The notes under the pieces: model-generated
What the model saw: the letters and a program-made list of their open reading frames with translations, nothing else
Databases searched by the model: none
What the model was told of the DNA's origin: nothing
Assembly (NCBI GenBank): GCA_944381275.1
Contig: CALWKO010000006.1
Coordinates: 1-57,133 of the forward strand
DNA: 57,133 nucleotides
Direction: 5' to 3'
Source of the DNA: an uncultured Clostridia bacterium
GTDB lineage: Bacteria; Bacillota; Clostridia; Christensenellales; UBA3700
Translations under genes and position numbers: made by a program
Shown: one piece after another, positions 42,050 through 49,487 of the stretch
Position numbering within the stretch: the stretch's first letter is position 1
How the letters are laid out: every line of letters starts with the position of its first letter

Positions 42050-42081
42050 AAAAACCCTCCGCCATATCTTATGCGGAGGGT
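42049..42081 (-). terminator. Stem-loop after sigG whose 3' arm contains the ylmC Shine-Dalgarno
   Basis: ACCCTCCGC (arm 42073-42081) pairs perfectly with GCGGAGGGT (arm 42054-42062) around a ten-base loop on the minus strand, followed by TTTT and the ylmC ATG. As RNA it reads both as a terminator and as a hairpin that hides the GGAGGG ribosome binding site. Which role dominates is not clear. Confidence 0.75.
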
Positions 42082-42090
42082 GAAAGATTA

Positions 42091-42858
42091 TTACTTGTAA
42101 ATCACAAATTCTTTTATATAGGCAAGCGCGCTCTTTTCCAGCCTGCTCACCTGGGCTTGGGAGATGCCCATGATACGAGATATTTCCGTTTGAGTTCTCC
42201 CCTTGAAATATCGCAAGGTGATTATCCGCTTTTCCCGCTCGGGCAGCCCTTCGAGGGCGGTTTTTATAGAGATGTCGTCCAGCCACCTGTCCTCATGGCA
42301 GCGTTTGTCGCTTAGCTGTTCCAGCAGGCTTACGCTGTCGTCGTCGCCGTAGACGTACTCTTGCAGGGATATGGGCTCGCTCACCGCGTCGAGCGCCGCA
42401 ACCACGTCCTTATAGGGAACGTCTATTTCCGCGGCTACTTCCATGAGTGAAGGTTCGCTCCTGCCCACGGACATCTCCTCGCGCGCTTTAAGCGTTTTAT
42501 AGGCGATGTCGCGCATGCTTCTGCTCACCTTAATGGACGTGCCCTCTTTTACAAACCGCCTTATTTCGCCCACGATCATGGGCACGGCGTATGTGGAAAA
42601 GCGCACGTTGAAGGACGGATCAAAGCCGTCTATCGCCTTCATCAGCCCTACTATTCCCACTTGAAATAAATCGTCGCTGTTTGCCTTTCCCCTGAACCGC
42701 TGAACGAGTGAGAGCACGAGGCGGATATTCGCCATAACGAGTTCTTCCCGCGCCGCTTGGTCGCCGCCGGCGCACCTTGACAGCAACTCCTCGCACTCCT
42801 CGTTGGTAAGGCGAGGAAGGGACGATATGTCTAAGTTACATAAGTTTACTTTGTTCAT
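42091..42858 (-). CDS. sigG: RNA polymerase sporulation sigma factor SigG
   Basis: Late forespore sigma factor. The 255 residues include the SigG/SigF-type opening ISSLPRLTNEECEELLSR and region 2 with NIRLVLSLVQRFRGK, DDLFQVGIVGLMKAIDGFDP and RFSTYAVPMIVGEIRRF. Region 3 has SIKVSRSMRDIAYK and region 4 has RYFKGRTQTEISRIMGISQA, then VSRLEKSAL. The ATG has AAGGAGGAATT before it. Normally sigG follows sigE closely; here an inverted-repeat element fills most of the 310-base gap. A sigma-F promoter is expected upstream, but I found only a weak GCATA box. Confidence 0.95.
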   Translation of the reverse strand: MNKVNLCNLDISSLPRLTNEECEELLSRCAGGDQAAREELVMANIRLVLSLVQRFRGKANSDDLFQVGIVGLMKAIDGFDPSFNVRFSTYAVPMIVGEIRRFVKEGTSIKVSRSMRDIAYKTLKAREEMSVGRSEPSLMEVAAEIDVPYKDVVAALDAVSEPISLQEYVYGDDDSVSLLEQLSDKRCHEDRWLDDISIKTALEGLPEREKRIITLRYFKGRTQTEISRIMGISQAQVSRLEKSALAYIKEFVIYK

Positions 42859-42923
42859 AATTCCTCCTTATGTATTTTGCGTAAGGGAATTATGCGCAAA
42901 GAAAAACTTTTTATTCTGCTGAC

Positions 42924-43164
42924 GGTACCCGCACTGGGTCCCAATAGAACACTTTAAGCGGGTGCCTTCCGCTCATTTTTGCGCGATATGTCGTTTGTTG
43001 TAGGAGGTACTACAACTGCGCGCCATCTCGCACAAAACTGAACGAAATTCGCCTCGCTAAAAGCGAGCATTTTGCAGTGGCGTAATAGCACACATAAATT
43101 AACATATTCGATAAAATCAATAATATATGCAAAATGTGTTCTACTGGGACCCAGTGCGGGTACC
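42924..43164. repeat. Inverted-repeat element (MITE-like or structured RNA) between sigE and sigG
   Basis: Two 29-base arms (42924-42952 and 43136-43164) are inverted copies with one mismatch: GGTACCCGCACTGGGTCCCA... at one end and ...TGGGACCCAGTGCGGGTACC at the other. The 183-base interior has two more hairpins: GTTGTAG-GAGGTA-CTACAAC at 42997-43016 and CTCGCT-AAA-AGCGAG at 43053-43067. It starts five bases after the sigE stop. No convincing protein is coded inside, and no target-site duplication is obvious. It fills most of the only gene-free gap of more than 300 bases in the window, apart from the rnpB region. It resembles a small non-autonomous mobile element, but a regulatory RNA cannot be excluded. 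Confidence 0.7.
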
Positions 43165-43168
43165 CGCC

Positions 43169-43879
43169 CTAGCATTGCTCTAATTTAGATATCTCCTTTT
43201 TCAGCTTTTTCATCACCTTCTTTTCCAGGCGGGATATGTACGATTGTGATATGCCCATTATATCCGCTATCTCCTTTTGCGTCTTTTTTTGCACACCCAA
43301 AATTCCAAAGCGCATTTTGACTATCTCCTGTTCCCTCTCGTTCAGTTTGGCAAAGCATTTTAACAGGATGTCCTTTTCCGCCTCGCTCTCCATATCCTTA
43401 TAGATTATGTCGCTGTCGGTGCCGAGCACGTCGGAAAGAAGGAGTACATTGCCTTCCCAATCCACATTGAGCGGTTCGTCGAGCGACATTTCCGATTTGG
43501 TCCTTGACGTCTTTCTCAAATACATGAGAATTTCGTTTTCTATGCATCTGCTGGCGTAGGTAGCCATCTTTATCTGCTTTTCCGCATCGAAGGAGTTGAC
43601 CGCCTTTATCAGCCCTATCGTGCCCACCGATATGAGGTCTTCTATATCTATATTGGTGTTGTCGAACTTTTTTGCGATATATACGACAAGGCGTAAATTC
43701 CGCTCTATAAGTTCGTTCTTTGCCTGTTCGTCCTTTTGGGCAAGGCGCTTTATCAGCTCTCTTTCCTCCTCGGGCTCGAGCGGCGCGGGGAGCGCTTCTC
43801 CTCCGCCGATGAAGTCAACTCTGTTTTCGGAATACAGATTGAGTGCCGCCAATATTTTTGCCAATAATTTTTTTAACAT
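43169..43879 (-). CDS. sigE: RNA polymerase sporulation sigma factor SigE (pro-form)
   Basis: Early mother-cell sigma factor. The 236 residues begin with a pro-sequence ([20 protein letters not shown]) followed by [20 protein letters not shown], which matches the region where SpoIIGA cuts. Region 2 has [35 protein letters not shown] and [18 protein letters not shown]; region 4 has [19 protein letters not shown] and [15 protein letters not shown]. It follows its activator gene spoIIGA by eight bases. Its likely target promoter (spoIIIA) is at 7676-7703. Confidence 0.96.
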   Translation of the reverse strand: MLKKLLAKILAALNLYSENRVDFIGGGEALPAPLEPEEERELIKRLAQKDEQAKNELIERNLRLVVYIAKKFDNTNIDIEDLISVGTIGLIKAVNSFDAEKQIKMATYASRCIENEILMYLRKTSRTKSEMSLDEPLNVDWEGNVLLLSDVLGTDSDIIYKDMESEAEKDILLKCFAKLNEREQEIVKMRFGILGVQKKTQKEIADIMGISQSYISRLEKKVMKKLKKEISKLEQC

Positions 43880-43887
43880 ACTTCACC

Positions 43888-44664
43888 TCATATGCCGTTA
43901 GGCAGAATAACCTTGAATTCACCCATGGAAGTATCGGAGATTGCCGCGGTCACGCCGAAAACGCTCCTGCCGCTCTCCTCGGGAAAAGTGAGGGTGCGAA
44001 TTTCGATTGCCGGCATATAGCTTTCCCCCGTCACCGTCTTTACCCAAATGCCGGCAACGCGCTTTGCGCCCTTGCCTATCAGCTTTTTTGCCAGCCTTTT
44101 GTCTATAACTATCACTCCCTTGCCGCCGCGCATAAGAGTGTTGCCCGTATCTATAATGCCTTCACATGAGATCTTGCCTTTGCCCGCGCTGAGCACCACT
44201 TTACGCTCGCCTCCGCCCATCCGCCTGCGCGCGATATAGCCCGTTATCTGCCTTACGATATACACAAGCAAAATGCCTGCCGCGGCTATGTAGGCACCCG
44301 CAAGATTTCCGGGGTAATAAAGAGCGTTTACAAATTGTGAAACCGCCATGTTGTTGAGCACAAGCACCGCTCCTCCCAATGCCGCCGTATACAGAAAATA
44401 TAGCAATGCAGCCAGCAGATACCGCTTAAAAGAGGGATATTTGCTCATCAGTGCGGTGAGAAGCATGAGCACGAGGACTTTTACAACGCCGGCGGCGGCA
44501 AAATTTATGTACGGTACAGCTAGGGCAAACAAGCTGCCCGCCAGGCAAGCAAGCGATATGCGCGCCTTGCTCACCCGCATTTTTAAACTGATAAGAGTTA
44601 TGTACGCGATAAAGGCATCTATAAAGAAGTTGGATACCAATACGTACTCCGCATAAACCACCAT
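43888..44664 (-). CDS. spoIIGA: Sporulation sigma-E processing protease SpoIIGA
   Basis: Membrane aspartic protease that removes the SigE pro-sequence. From the ATG at 44664 (MVVYAEYVLVSNFFIDAFIA) it has 259 residues: five or so transmembrane helices (1-150) and a C-terminal protease domain. The catalytic motif is CEGIIDTGNTLMRG, followed by the conserved tail TSMGEFKVILPNGI. The family starts with this Asn-Phe-x-x-Asp helix, so the upstream in-frame extension, which lies in the ftsZ terminator, is rejected. The ribosome binding site is weak. Overlapping spacing with sigE (eight bases) is the classical pair. Confidence 0.92.
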   Translation of the reverse strand: MVVYAEYVLVSNFFIDAFIAYITLISLKMRVSKARISLACLAGSLFALAVPYINFAAAGVVKVLVLMLLTALMSKYPSFKRYLLAALLYFLYTAALGGAVLVLNNMAVSQFVNALYYPGNLAGAYIAAAGILLVYIVRQITGYIARRRMGGGERKVVLSAGKGKISCEGIIDTGNTLMRGGKGVIVIDKRLAKKLIGKGAKRVAGIWVKTVTGESYMPAIEIRTLTFPEESGRSVFGVTAAISDTSMGEFKVILPNGI

Positions 44665-44741
44665 ATTCACATAATAGTGCGGCGAAAGCGAGAAAAACTT
44701 CTTAACTTGTAGAAAATCAAATTTATAAAGCCGTTTCCGCA

Positions 44742-44775
44742 ATAAAAATGCACCCTGAGGCGGGTGCATTTTCTT
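44742..44775 (-). terminator. Rho-independent terminator of ftsA-ftsZ
   Basis: ATGCACCC and GGGTGCAT form a perfect 8-bp stem with a six-base GCCTCA loop (arms 44762-44769 and 44748-44755), followed by TTTTTATT on the minus strand. It begins about 20 bases after the ftsZ stop and separates division genes from spoIIGA. Confidence 0.92.
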
Positions 44776-44791
44776 AAATCAAATTATATCG

Positions 44792-46171
44792 TTAATTGTT
44801 GTCATCGAGGCGTCCGCGGCGCAAACGCTCCAAAAACTTGGGCATATTGCGCTTTTCCTGCGGCGGCTGTTCCGGCTGCTGAGGTGCGGAAGGCTGGCGG
44901 GGTGCAAAGCCCGAAGGGGGATTGTAACGCGGCGGATACTCGCCGTATCCGTCATTGCGGGGCTGTTCGTAACCGCTCTGCCTTGTCTGCTGCGCCGGAT
45001 GAGAAGGCTGAGGATAGGTAGGCTGAGCGTAACCCGAGGAATATCCGGCGGAAGGATTACTCTGCCCCGTACCGTAATTGGGTCTGCCCTGGCGAGACGC
45101 GTCTTGCCTGCCCATACCAGAGAAGTCGGGAGCGCTGTAATTGGGGCGCTCGCGCTGTTCTGCGGCAGGCTGCTGAGGGGTGCCCTGGCGGGTGATGGCT
45201 TCTTCACGCTCGCGTATGGTTTTTTCGGGAAAACCGGTGGCGATGATGGTGATCTTCACCTTATTCAAATATTCTTCGCCGCTGTTTATACCCATACCCC
45301 AAATAATCTTTGCCTCTGGGTCGGCGATGGATTGCACAAGGTTGCAGGCGGTGTTTGTTTCGCTCAAAGTGAGGTCGGTGCCGCCCTGGAAATACATGAT
45401 GATATTCTTGGCCCCCTGAATGTCCGATTCCAGCAAGGGAGAAGCCACGGCAAGGCGCATCGCCTTGATAGACTTATCCGGACCGCTTGCCTCGCCTATA
45501 CCCATATGCGCCACGCCTTGGTCGCGCATAACTGCGTTCACGTCGGCAAAATCGAGGTTGATTATGGAATCCTTCATGATAAGGTCGCTTATCGACTGCA
45601 CCGCTTGGCGAAGCACTTCGTCCGCCTCCTCGAAAGCCTGCATAATGGTGGCGTCGGGCGAGAGGACGTCGTTGAGTTTTTCGTTGGGGATGACGAGGAG
45701 CGTGTCGACGTTCTTCCGCAATTTTTCTATACCCGTCAAGGCGTTCATCATGCGCTTTTTACCCTCGAATTTGAAGGGGGTGGTGACGACCGCGACGGTG
45801 AGGATATTCTTATTTTTCGCAATGGAAGCTATCACAGGCGCCGCACCCGTTCCCGTGCCGCCGCCCATGCCTGCCGTAATAAACAGCATGTTTACGTTTT
45901 TAAGCAGATTTTCTATGTCTTCGCGCGATTCAAGCGCCGCTTTTTCTCCCTTTTCCGGATTTGCGCCCGCACCCAAGCCCTGGGTGGTGTTTTGACCGAT
46001 AGGCAGCTTTACCGGAGCTTTTGAAGCGAGGAGCGCCTGCTTGTCCGTGTTGATGGCAACGAATTCCGCGGTAGTTATCCCCGCCTCCACCATTTGGTTT
46101 ACGGCATTGCAGCCTCCGCCGCCCACGCCGAATACCTTTATTTTAGCAACGCCGATTTCCTGTTCAGCCAT
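44792..46171 (-). CDS. ftsZ: Cell division protein FtsZ
   Basis: Tubulin-like GTPase that forms the Z ring. The 459 residues have GVGGGGCNAVNQMVEAG (GTP-binding start), the tubulin signature GGGTGTGAAPVIASI at about 107-121, and the T7 loop NLDFADVNAVM with its catalytic Asp. After the globular domain (about 320) comes a long Pro/Gln/Tyr/Ser-rich linker of about 110 residues. The C-terminal peptide MPKFLERLRRGR is the partner-binding tail. It starts three bases after ftsA and is followed by a strong terminator. The linker is longer than in Bacillus (about 50). Confidence 0.98.
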   Translation of the reverse strand: MAEQEIGVAKIKVFGVGGGGCNAVNQMVEAGITTAEFVAINTDKQALLASKAPVKLPIGQNTTQGLGAGANPEKGEKAALESREDIENLLKNVNMLFITAGMGGGTGTGAAPVIASIAKNKNILTVAVVTTPFKFEGKKRMMNALTGIEKLRKNVDTLLVIPNEKLNDVLSPDATIMQAFEEADEVLRQAVQSISDLIMKDSIINLDFADVNAVMRDQGVAHMGIGEASGPDKSIKAMRLAVASPLLESDIQGAKNIIMYFQGGTDLTLSETNTACNLVQSIADPEAKIIWGMGINSGEEYLNKVKITIIATGFPEKTIREREEAITRQGTPQQPAAEQRERPNYSAPDFSGMGRQDASRQGRPNYGTGQSNPSAGYSSGYAQPTYPQPSHPAQQTRQSGYEQPRNDGYGEYPPRYNPPSGFAPRQPSAPQQPEQPPQEKRNMPKFLERLRRGRLDDNN

Positions 46172-46174
46172 GCT

Positions 46175-47326
46175 CTACACCCTCCTTAGTTTGTTGATGA
46201 ATTTGCTGAAAAGGCTGTTTTCATTCCTCTTCAAGTGCGCTTGCCTCAGTACTGAAACAAGCGACGAATATTCCGGTTTATCGTACCCCGGCACGTTGGG
46301 CGCAAGCGGTGTTATCGCCCTGCCCATGGATTTTGCAAAATACTTTATTGCACCTTTCATATTGAAAAATGCGTTCCCCGTGGCGAAAATACGCCTTGTG
46401 GATTGCGAATCCGCCACATTGTCGAATACGCTGTTTAACTCGTTTGCCACTTCCCTGAGGCAGCTCCTTATAATCTCGTTTATCTCCGCCGCACGATATT
46501 TGAGCACGTCCCCGTTCTTGGGCAGAGAGTAAAATGATACTTGCTCGAAATCGTCCGTCAAGTCTATCTGCCCCAGCAAGGAGAGCGCGGAGTAAAAGTC
46601 CACATCCAGCCTTTCGGTAAGTTCCGCGGCGACGATGGCGCTGCCCGTGGTCACCGATTCCAATCCCTGTAAGCCTTCCCCTCTCACGCCGGCGAGCGAG
46701 CACTCCAAAAAGCCGAAATCCACCAGCACTTCCCCGCCTATTCTGTAAGAATCGTCCAGCAGAGTCAGCCCTTCCGCATGAGCGGCGGAGATGTACTCCG
46801 TCTGAGGAAAATCAAGGGCGGAAGCTATCCTGTCTATCGCGTCGTAAAAACTTTTTTTGCACGAGAGATAGGAGTTGTATGTGGTCATCGTCCTGCCTGC
46901 CATACCCACGGGATCGCTGACGAGTTCACCCCCGTCGACGCGGTAACCGAGCGCACAGTGCTGGATGACGTTGCGCGTTCTTTTGAGCACGTCCAGCCCG
47001 CGGTACGCGGCTTTGTCGGCAATGTTGCGCGTTATAACGCTGTCTTCGTTGAGAACGGTGACGTTCTCGTCGGCATAGAACTCGCAAAACGCAGAGGGAA
47101 CCCCCACATAGAGCGTGTCGAAATAGCCGTGGGAAGGAAGTTTGTGGTAGGCCTTGACGATGGCGTCTTCCAGCGACGCGGTGTTATACCATTCGCCTTC
47201 GCCGTAGCCGTCGTAAGGCTCCGACTGCAAACCCGCAACGCTCACTATCCCCTTGCCTGCTCCGCTGCCGACGGCAACGGTGACGGCGTCGGATCTTACA
47301 TCAAGAACGCAAATATCCTTTCCCAT
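46175..47326 (-). CDS. ftsA: Divergent FtsA-like cell division protein
   Basis: Occupies the ftsA slot before ftsZ and has 383 residues from the ATG at 47326 (MGKDICVLDVRSDAVTVAVG). The layout is actin-like, with a C-terminal amphipathic helix SLFSKFINKLRRV that would hold it to the membrane as in FtsA. The nucleotide-binding motifs are degraded: the phosphate-1 GxxxxG/T loop is VLDVRSDAV, phosphate-2 DxGGGTT is LVDFGFLECSL, and the adenosine motif GGGA is FATGNAFF. ATP binding may be weak or lost. The start codon lies seven bases after a perfect TATAAT, so the mRNA is predicted to be leaderless. Confidence 0.82.
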   Translation of the reverse strand: MGKDICVLDVRSDAVTVAVGSGAGKGIVSVAGLQSEPYDGYGEGEWYNTASLEDAIVKAYHKLPSHGYFDTLYVGVPSAFCEFYADENVTVLNEDSVITRNIADKAAYRGLDVLKRTRNVIQHCALGYRVDGGELVSDPVGMAGRTMTTYNSYLSCKKSFYDAIDRIASALDFPQTEYISAAHAEGLTLLDDSYRIGGEVLVDFGFLECSLAGVRGEGLQGLESVTTGSAIVAAELTERLDVDFYSALSLLGQIDLTDDFEQVSFYSLPKNGDVLKYRAAEINEIIRSCLREVANELNSVFDNVADSQSTRRIFATGNAFFNMKGAIKYFAKSMGRAITPLAPNVPGYDKPEYSSLVSVLRQAHLKRNENSLFSKFINKLRRV

Positions 47327-47333
47327 ACTTCTT

Positions 47334-47362
47334 ATTATAGAGCAAACAAAGAGCCGTGTCAA
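47334..47362 (-). promoter_or_regulatory. Perfect-consensus sigma-A promoter of ftsA-ftsZ
   Basis: TTGACA (47357-47362), 17-base spacer, TATAAT (47334-47339) on the minus strand, both boxes identical to consensus. AAGAAGT separates the -10 box from the ftsA ATG. Transcription should start at about the first base of the ATG. Confidence 0.85.
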
Positions 47363-47384
47363 TAGCTTTTTAAATATTTTATAA

Positions 47385-47413
47385 AACACGCGCGCTAATT
47401 ACGCGCGCTCGCG
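47385..47413 (-). terminator. Terminator after ftsQ
   Basis: CGCGCG pairs with CGCGCG across a seven-base TAATTAG loop on the minus strand, followed by TGTTTTATAAAAT. It begins a few bases after the ftsQ stop and precedes the ftsA promoter. The U-tract is broken by one G, so termination may be partial. Confidence 0.65.
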
Positions 47414-48190
47414 TTAGGCGGAAGGAAAATTCTCGGGAAAGCCCGCCGACGGCTGAATGCGTACCTTGCCCTCACCGTCTACCGAAGGGTAAAACCAGCC
47501 GCCGTACGCCATGGCGTCGTTATCGGAGAAGAGATAATCCGCATAACACCTGTAAAGTCCGCCGAACACCATCGCCATATCCCCTTCCGCGTACATGAGA
47601 AGGTGTGCGCCCGTATTGGTGAGCATGTCCACATAATTGCCGTCGGCATAATAAGTTACCGACGTTAAAAAGTAGGATATCTTTTCATTCATGAGCAGGT
47701 TGGCTTCTCCGCCCGCGATGATTGCAGAAAGCCAAGGGATCTCGGCAAAAGCGCCCGCCTCTGTTTGAAGAGTATATCCGAAAACGGTTATGCAATTCCC
47801 CTCCGGCACGCTCGCCGCTATGTCGATAACCTTCAATTCCCTGTCTAAAAGCGCATATCCGCCCTCGCACGGGACGGCGATAAAGGCGTTGCGCAGGGTG
47901 CAGTTGATGGAAACGGTTCCCGGGAAAGACCGCTCCACGGTGATCACCTTCACCTGCGGATAAGCCGCTTCCACATTGGAGCGCACCACTTCTTCGTCCA
48001 CGGAAAATATACTGCCGCCGTCCTTAACTCCGCTGGCGGTGACTATGCCGGAAGAAAGTTCGTCGTCGAATGAAATGTCTGCGGTGGTCACAACGCGCAC
48101 TTGCCCTATCGCAAAAATACTGCATGCAAGCACTACCGTGACCACCACGATACACAGAACGGTTATTAAAATTGCTGCTCTTTTGTTCAT
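47414..48190 (-). CDS. ftsQ: Cell division protein FtsQ/DivIB (POTRA domain)
   Basis: Bitopic division protein. The 258 residues have a short cytoplasmic start (MNKRAA), one transmembrane helix (about 5-28) and an extracellular POTRA domain beginning VVTTADISFDDELSSGIVTA. It continues through AYPQVKVITVERSFPGTVSI and the beta-rich C-terminal part, ending MVFGGLYRCYADYLFSD and a Pro-rich tail. The start overlaps the murA stop (TAATG). In Firmicutes it acts with FtsL and DivIC in the divisome; no DivIC gene is here. Confidence 0.87.
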   Translation of the reverse strand: MNKRAAILITVLCIVVVTVVLACSIFAIGQVRVVTTADISFDDELSSGIVTASGVKDGGSIFSVDEEVVRSNVEAAYPQVKVITVERSFPGTVSINCTLRNAFIAVPCEGGYALLDRELKVIDIAASVPEGNCITVFGYTLQTEAGAFAEIPWLSAIIAGGEANLLMNEKISYFLTSVTYYADGNYVDMLTNTGAHLLMYAEGDMAMVFGGLYRCYADYLFSDNDAMAYGGWFYPSVDGEGKVRIQPSAGFPENFPSA

Positions 48191-49446
48191 TAAACGACCC
48201 TGATTATATTTGCGCCCAATTCAGACAGAATGGGCGCCATGTCTTCGTATCCCCTGTCTATATGATAGATGTCCTTCACTTCCGTCCTGCCCTCTGCGGC
48301 AAGCCCCGCCAGCACAAGGGAGGCTCCTCCGCGCAGATCGGTGGCGTGCACCTGAGCGCCGTGCAGCCCGGGTACGCCCCTCACCACCGCGGTCCTGTCG
48401 CGCACGGTGATGTCCGCGCCCATCTTGATGAGCTGAGGCACCGTTTTGAAGCGCGTTTCGAAGATGTTCTCCGCAATCACGGACGTCCCGCGGGAGATCG
48501 TCTGCAGCGCCATTATCTGCGTTTGCAGATCGGTGGGGAAGCCGGGATAGTACATAGTATCTATTCTTTCAAGCGATTTCAATCTGCCCTTGCTTCTTAC
48601 CGATATCTTATCATTTTTGCATATCACTTTGCAAGCGGTTTTGGACATTTTCGCTATAAGCGAAGAAAGATGCTCGGGAACCACCCCTTCAAGGGTGATA
48701 TTGCCGCCGCACATGGCGCCCGCTATTATGTATGTGCCCGCGATTATCCTATCCGGGATGGGGGTATATGTAACGCCGTGAAGCCTCTCCACCCCCTCCA
48801 CGGTTATAAGGCTGCTCCCCGCACCGGATATTCTCGCGCCCATGGCGTTAAGGAAATTCTGCAAGTCGGTTATCTCCGGCTCCTTGGCGCAGTTCCTTAT
48901 CACGGTCACCCCGCGAATGAACACGCTCGCCATCATCAGATTTTCCGTTGCGCCCACGCTGGGCAAATCTAAAAGTATCTGCGCGCTGTGCGCACCCGTC
49001 GCGTCGCAGTCAAGATAGCCGCTCTCTTCTTTTATTACTATTCCCAGCTCCCTCAGCCCGGAGAGGTGAATGTCTATCGGGCGCATGCCTATCTCGCATC
49101 CGCCCGGGTAGGATATCTTCGCTTTTTTCATGCGCGAAAGCATGGGACCCATTAGGAAGATGGACGAACGCAGTTCCTTTGCGAGCACGCAGGGAATTGC
49201 GTCGCAATATATGTCGCGGGAATCTATGGTGATATTGCCCACGTCGTCGCGCGTGATCACGCATCCCAACCCCGCAAGTATTTTAAGCATATTCCTTATA
49301 TCCGAAATTTCGGGGCAATTTTGCAAAGTGACTTTTTCTTGTGTGAGTATGCTTGCCGCGAGCAGCGGCAGTACGCTGTTTTTTGCCGCCTTTACCTTTA
49401 TTCGCCCTTCCAAGGGGCGGCCGCCTTCTATTATGTATCTGCTCAT
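48190..49446 (-). CDS. murA: UDP-N-acetylglucosamine 1-carboxyvinyltransferase
   Basis: First committed step of peptidoglycan synthesis, transferring enolpyruvate from PEP to UDP-GlcNAc. The 418 residues include KAAKNSVLPLLAASIL, the active-site loop YPGGCEIGMRPIDIH with the reactive cysteine (fosfomycin target), and GVPGLHGAQVHATDLRGGAS near the end. The ATG at 49446 has GGAGAG before it; the upstream ATG nine codons away lacks one. It sits between ftsW and ftsQ, where murG or murB stands in many Firmicutes. Confidence 0.97.
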   Translation of the reverse strand: MSRYIIEGGRPLEGRIKVKAAKNSVLPLLAASILTQEKVTLQNCPEISDIRNMLKILAGLGCVITRDDVGNITIDSRDIYCDAIPCVLAKELRSSIFLMGPMLSRMKKAKISYPGGCEIGMRPIDIHLSGLRELGIVIKEESGYLDCDATGAHSAQILLDLPSVGATENLMMASVFIRGVTVIRNCAKEPEITDLQNFLNAMGARISGAGSSLITVEGVERLHGVTYTPIPDRIIAGTYIIAGAMCGGNITLEGVVPEHLSSLIAKMSKTACKVICKNDKISVRSKGRLKSLERIDTMYYPGFPTDLQTQIMALQTISRGTSVIAENIFETRFKTVPQLIKMGADITVRDRTAVVRGVPGLHGAQVHATDLRGGASLVLAGLAAEGRTEVKDIYHIDRGYEDMAPILSELGANIIRVV

Positions 49447-49487
49447 ATTTTTCTCTCCACACCGTAGCGGCACAAGCCGTTATGTAT

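Noticed and set aside
42859..42923. GCATA box upstream of sigG as a sigma-F/G promoter
   Set aside because: The -35-like GCATA is present but no acceptable -10 box occurs at the right spacing, so I do not annotate it.
42954..43175. 73-residue frame inside the inverted-repeat element
   Set aside because: It spans a terminal repeat arm and interior hairpins, has no ribosome binding site, and its sequence is explained by the repeat structure.
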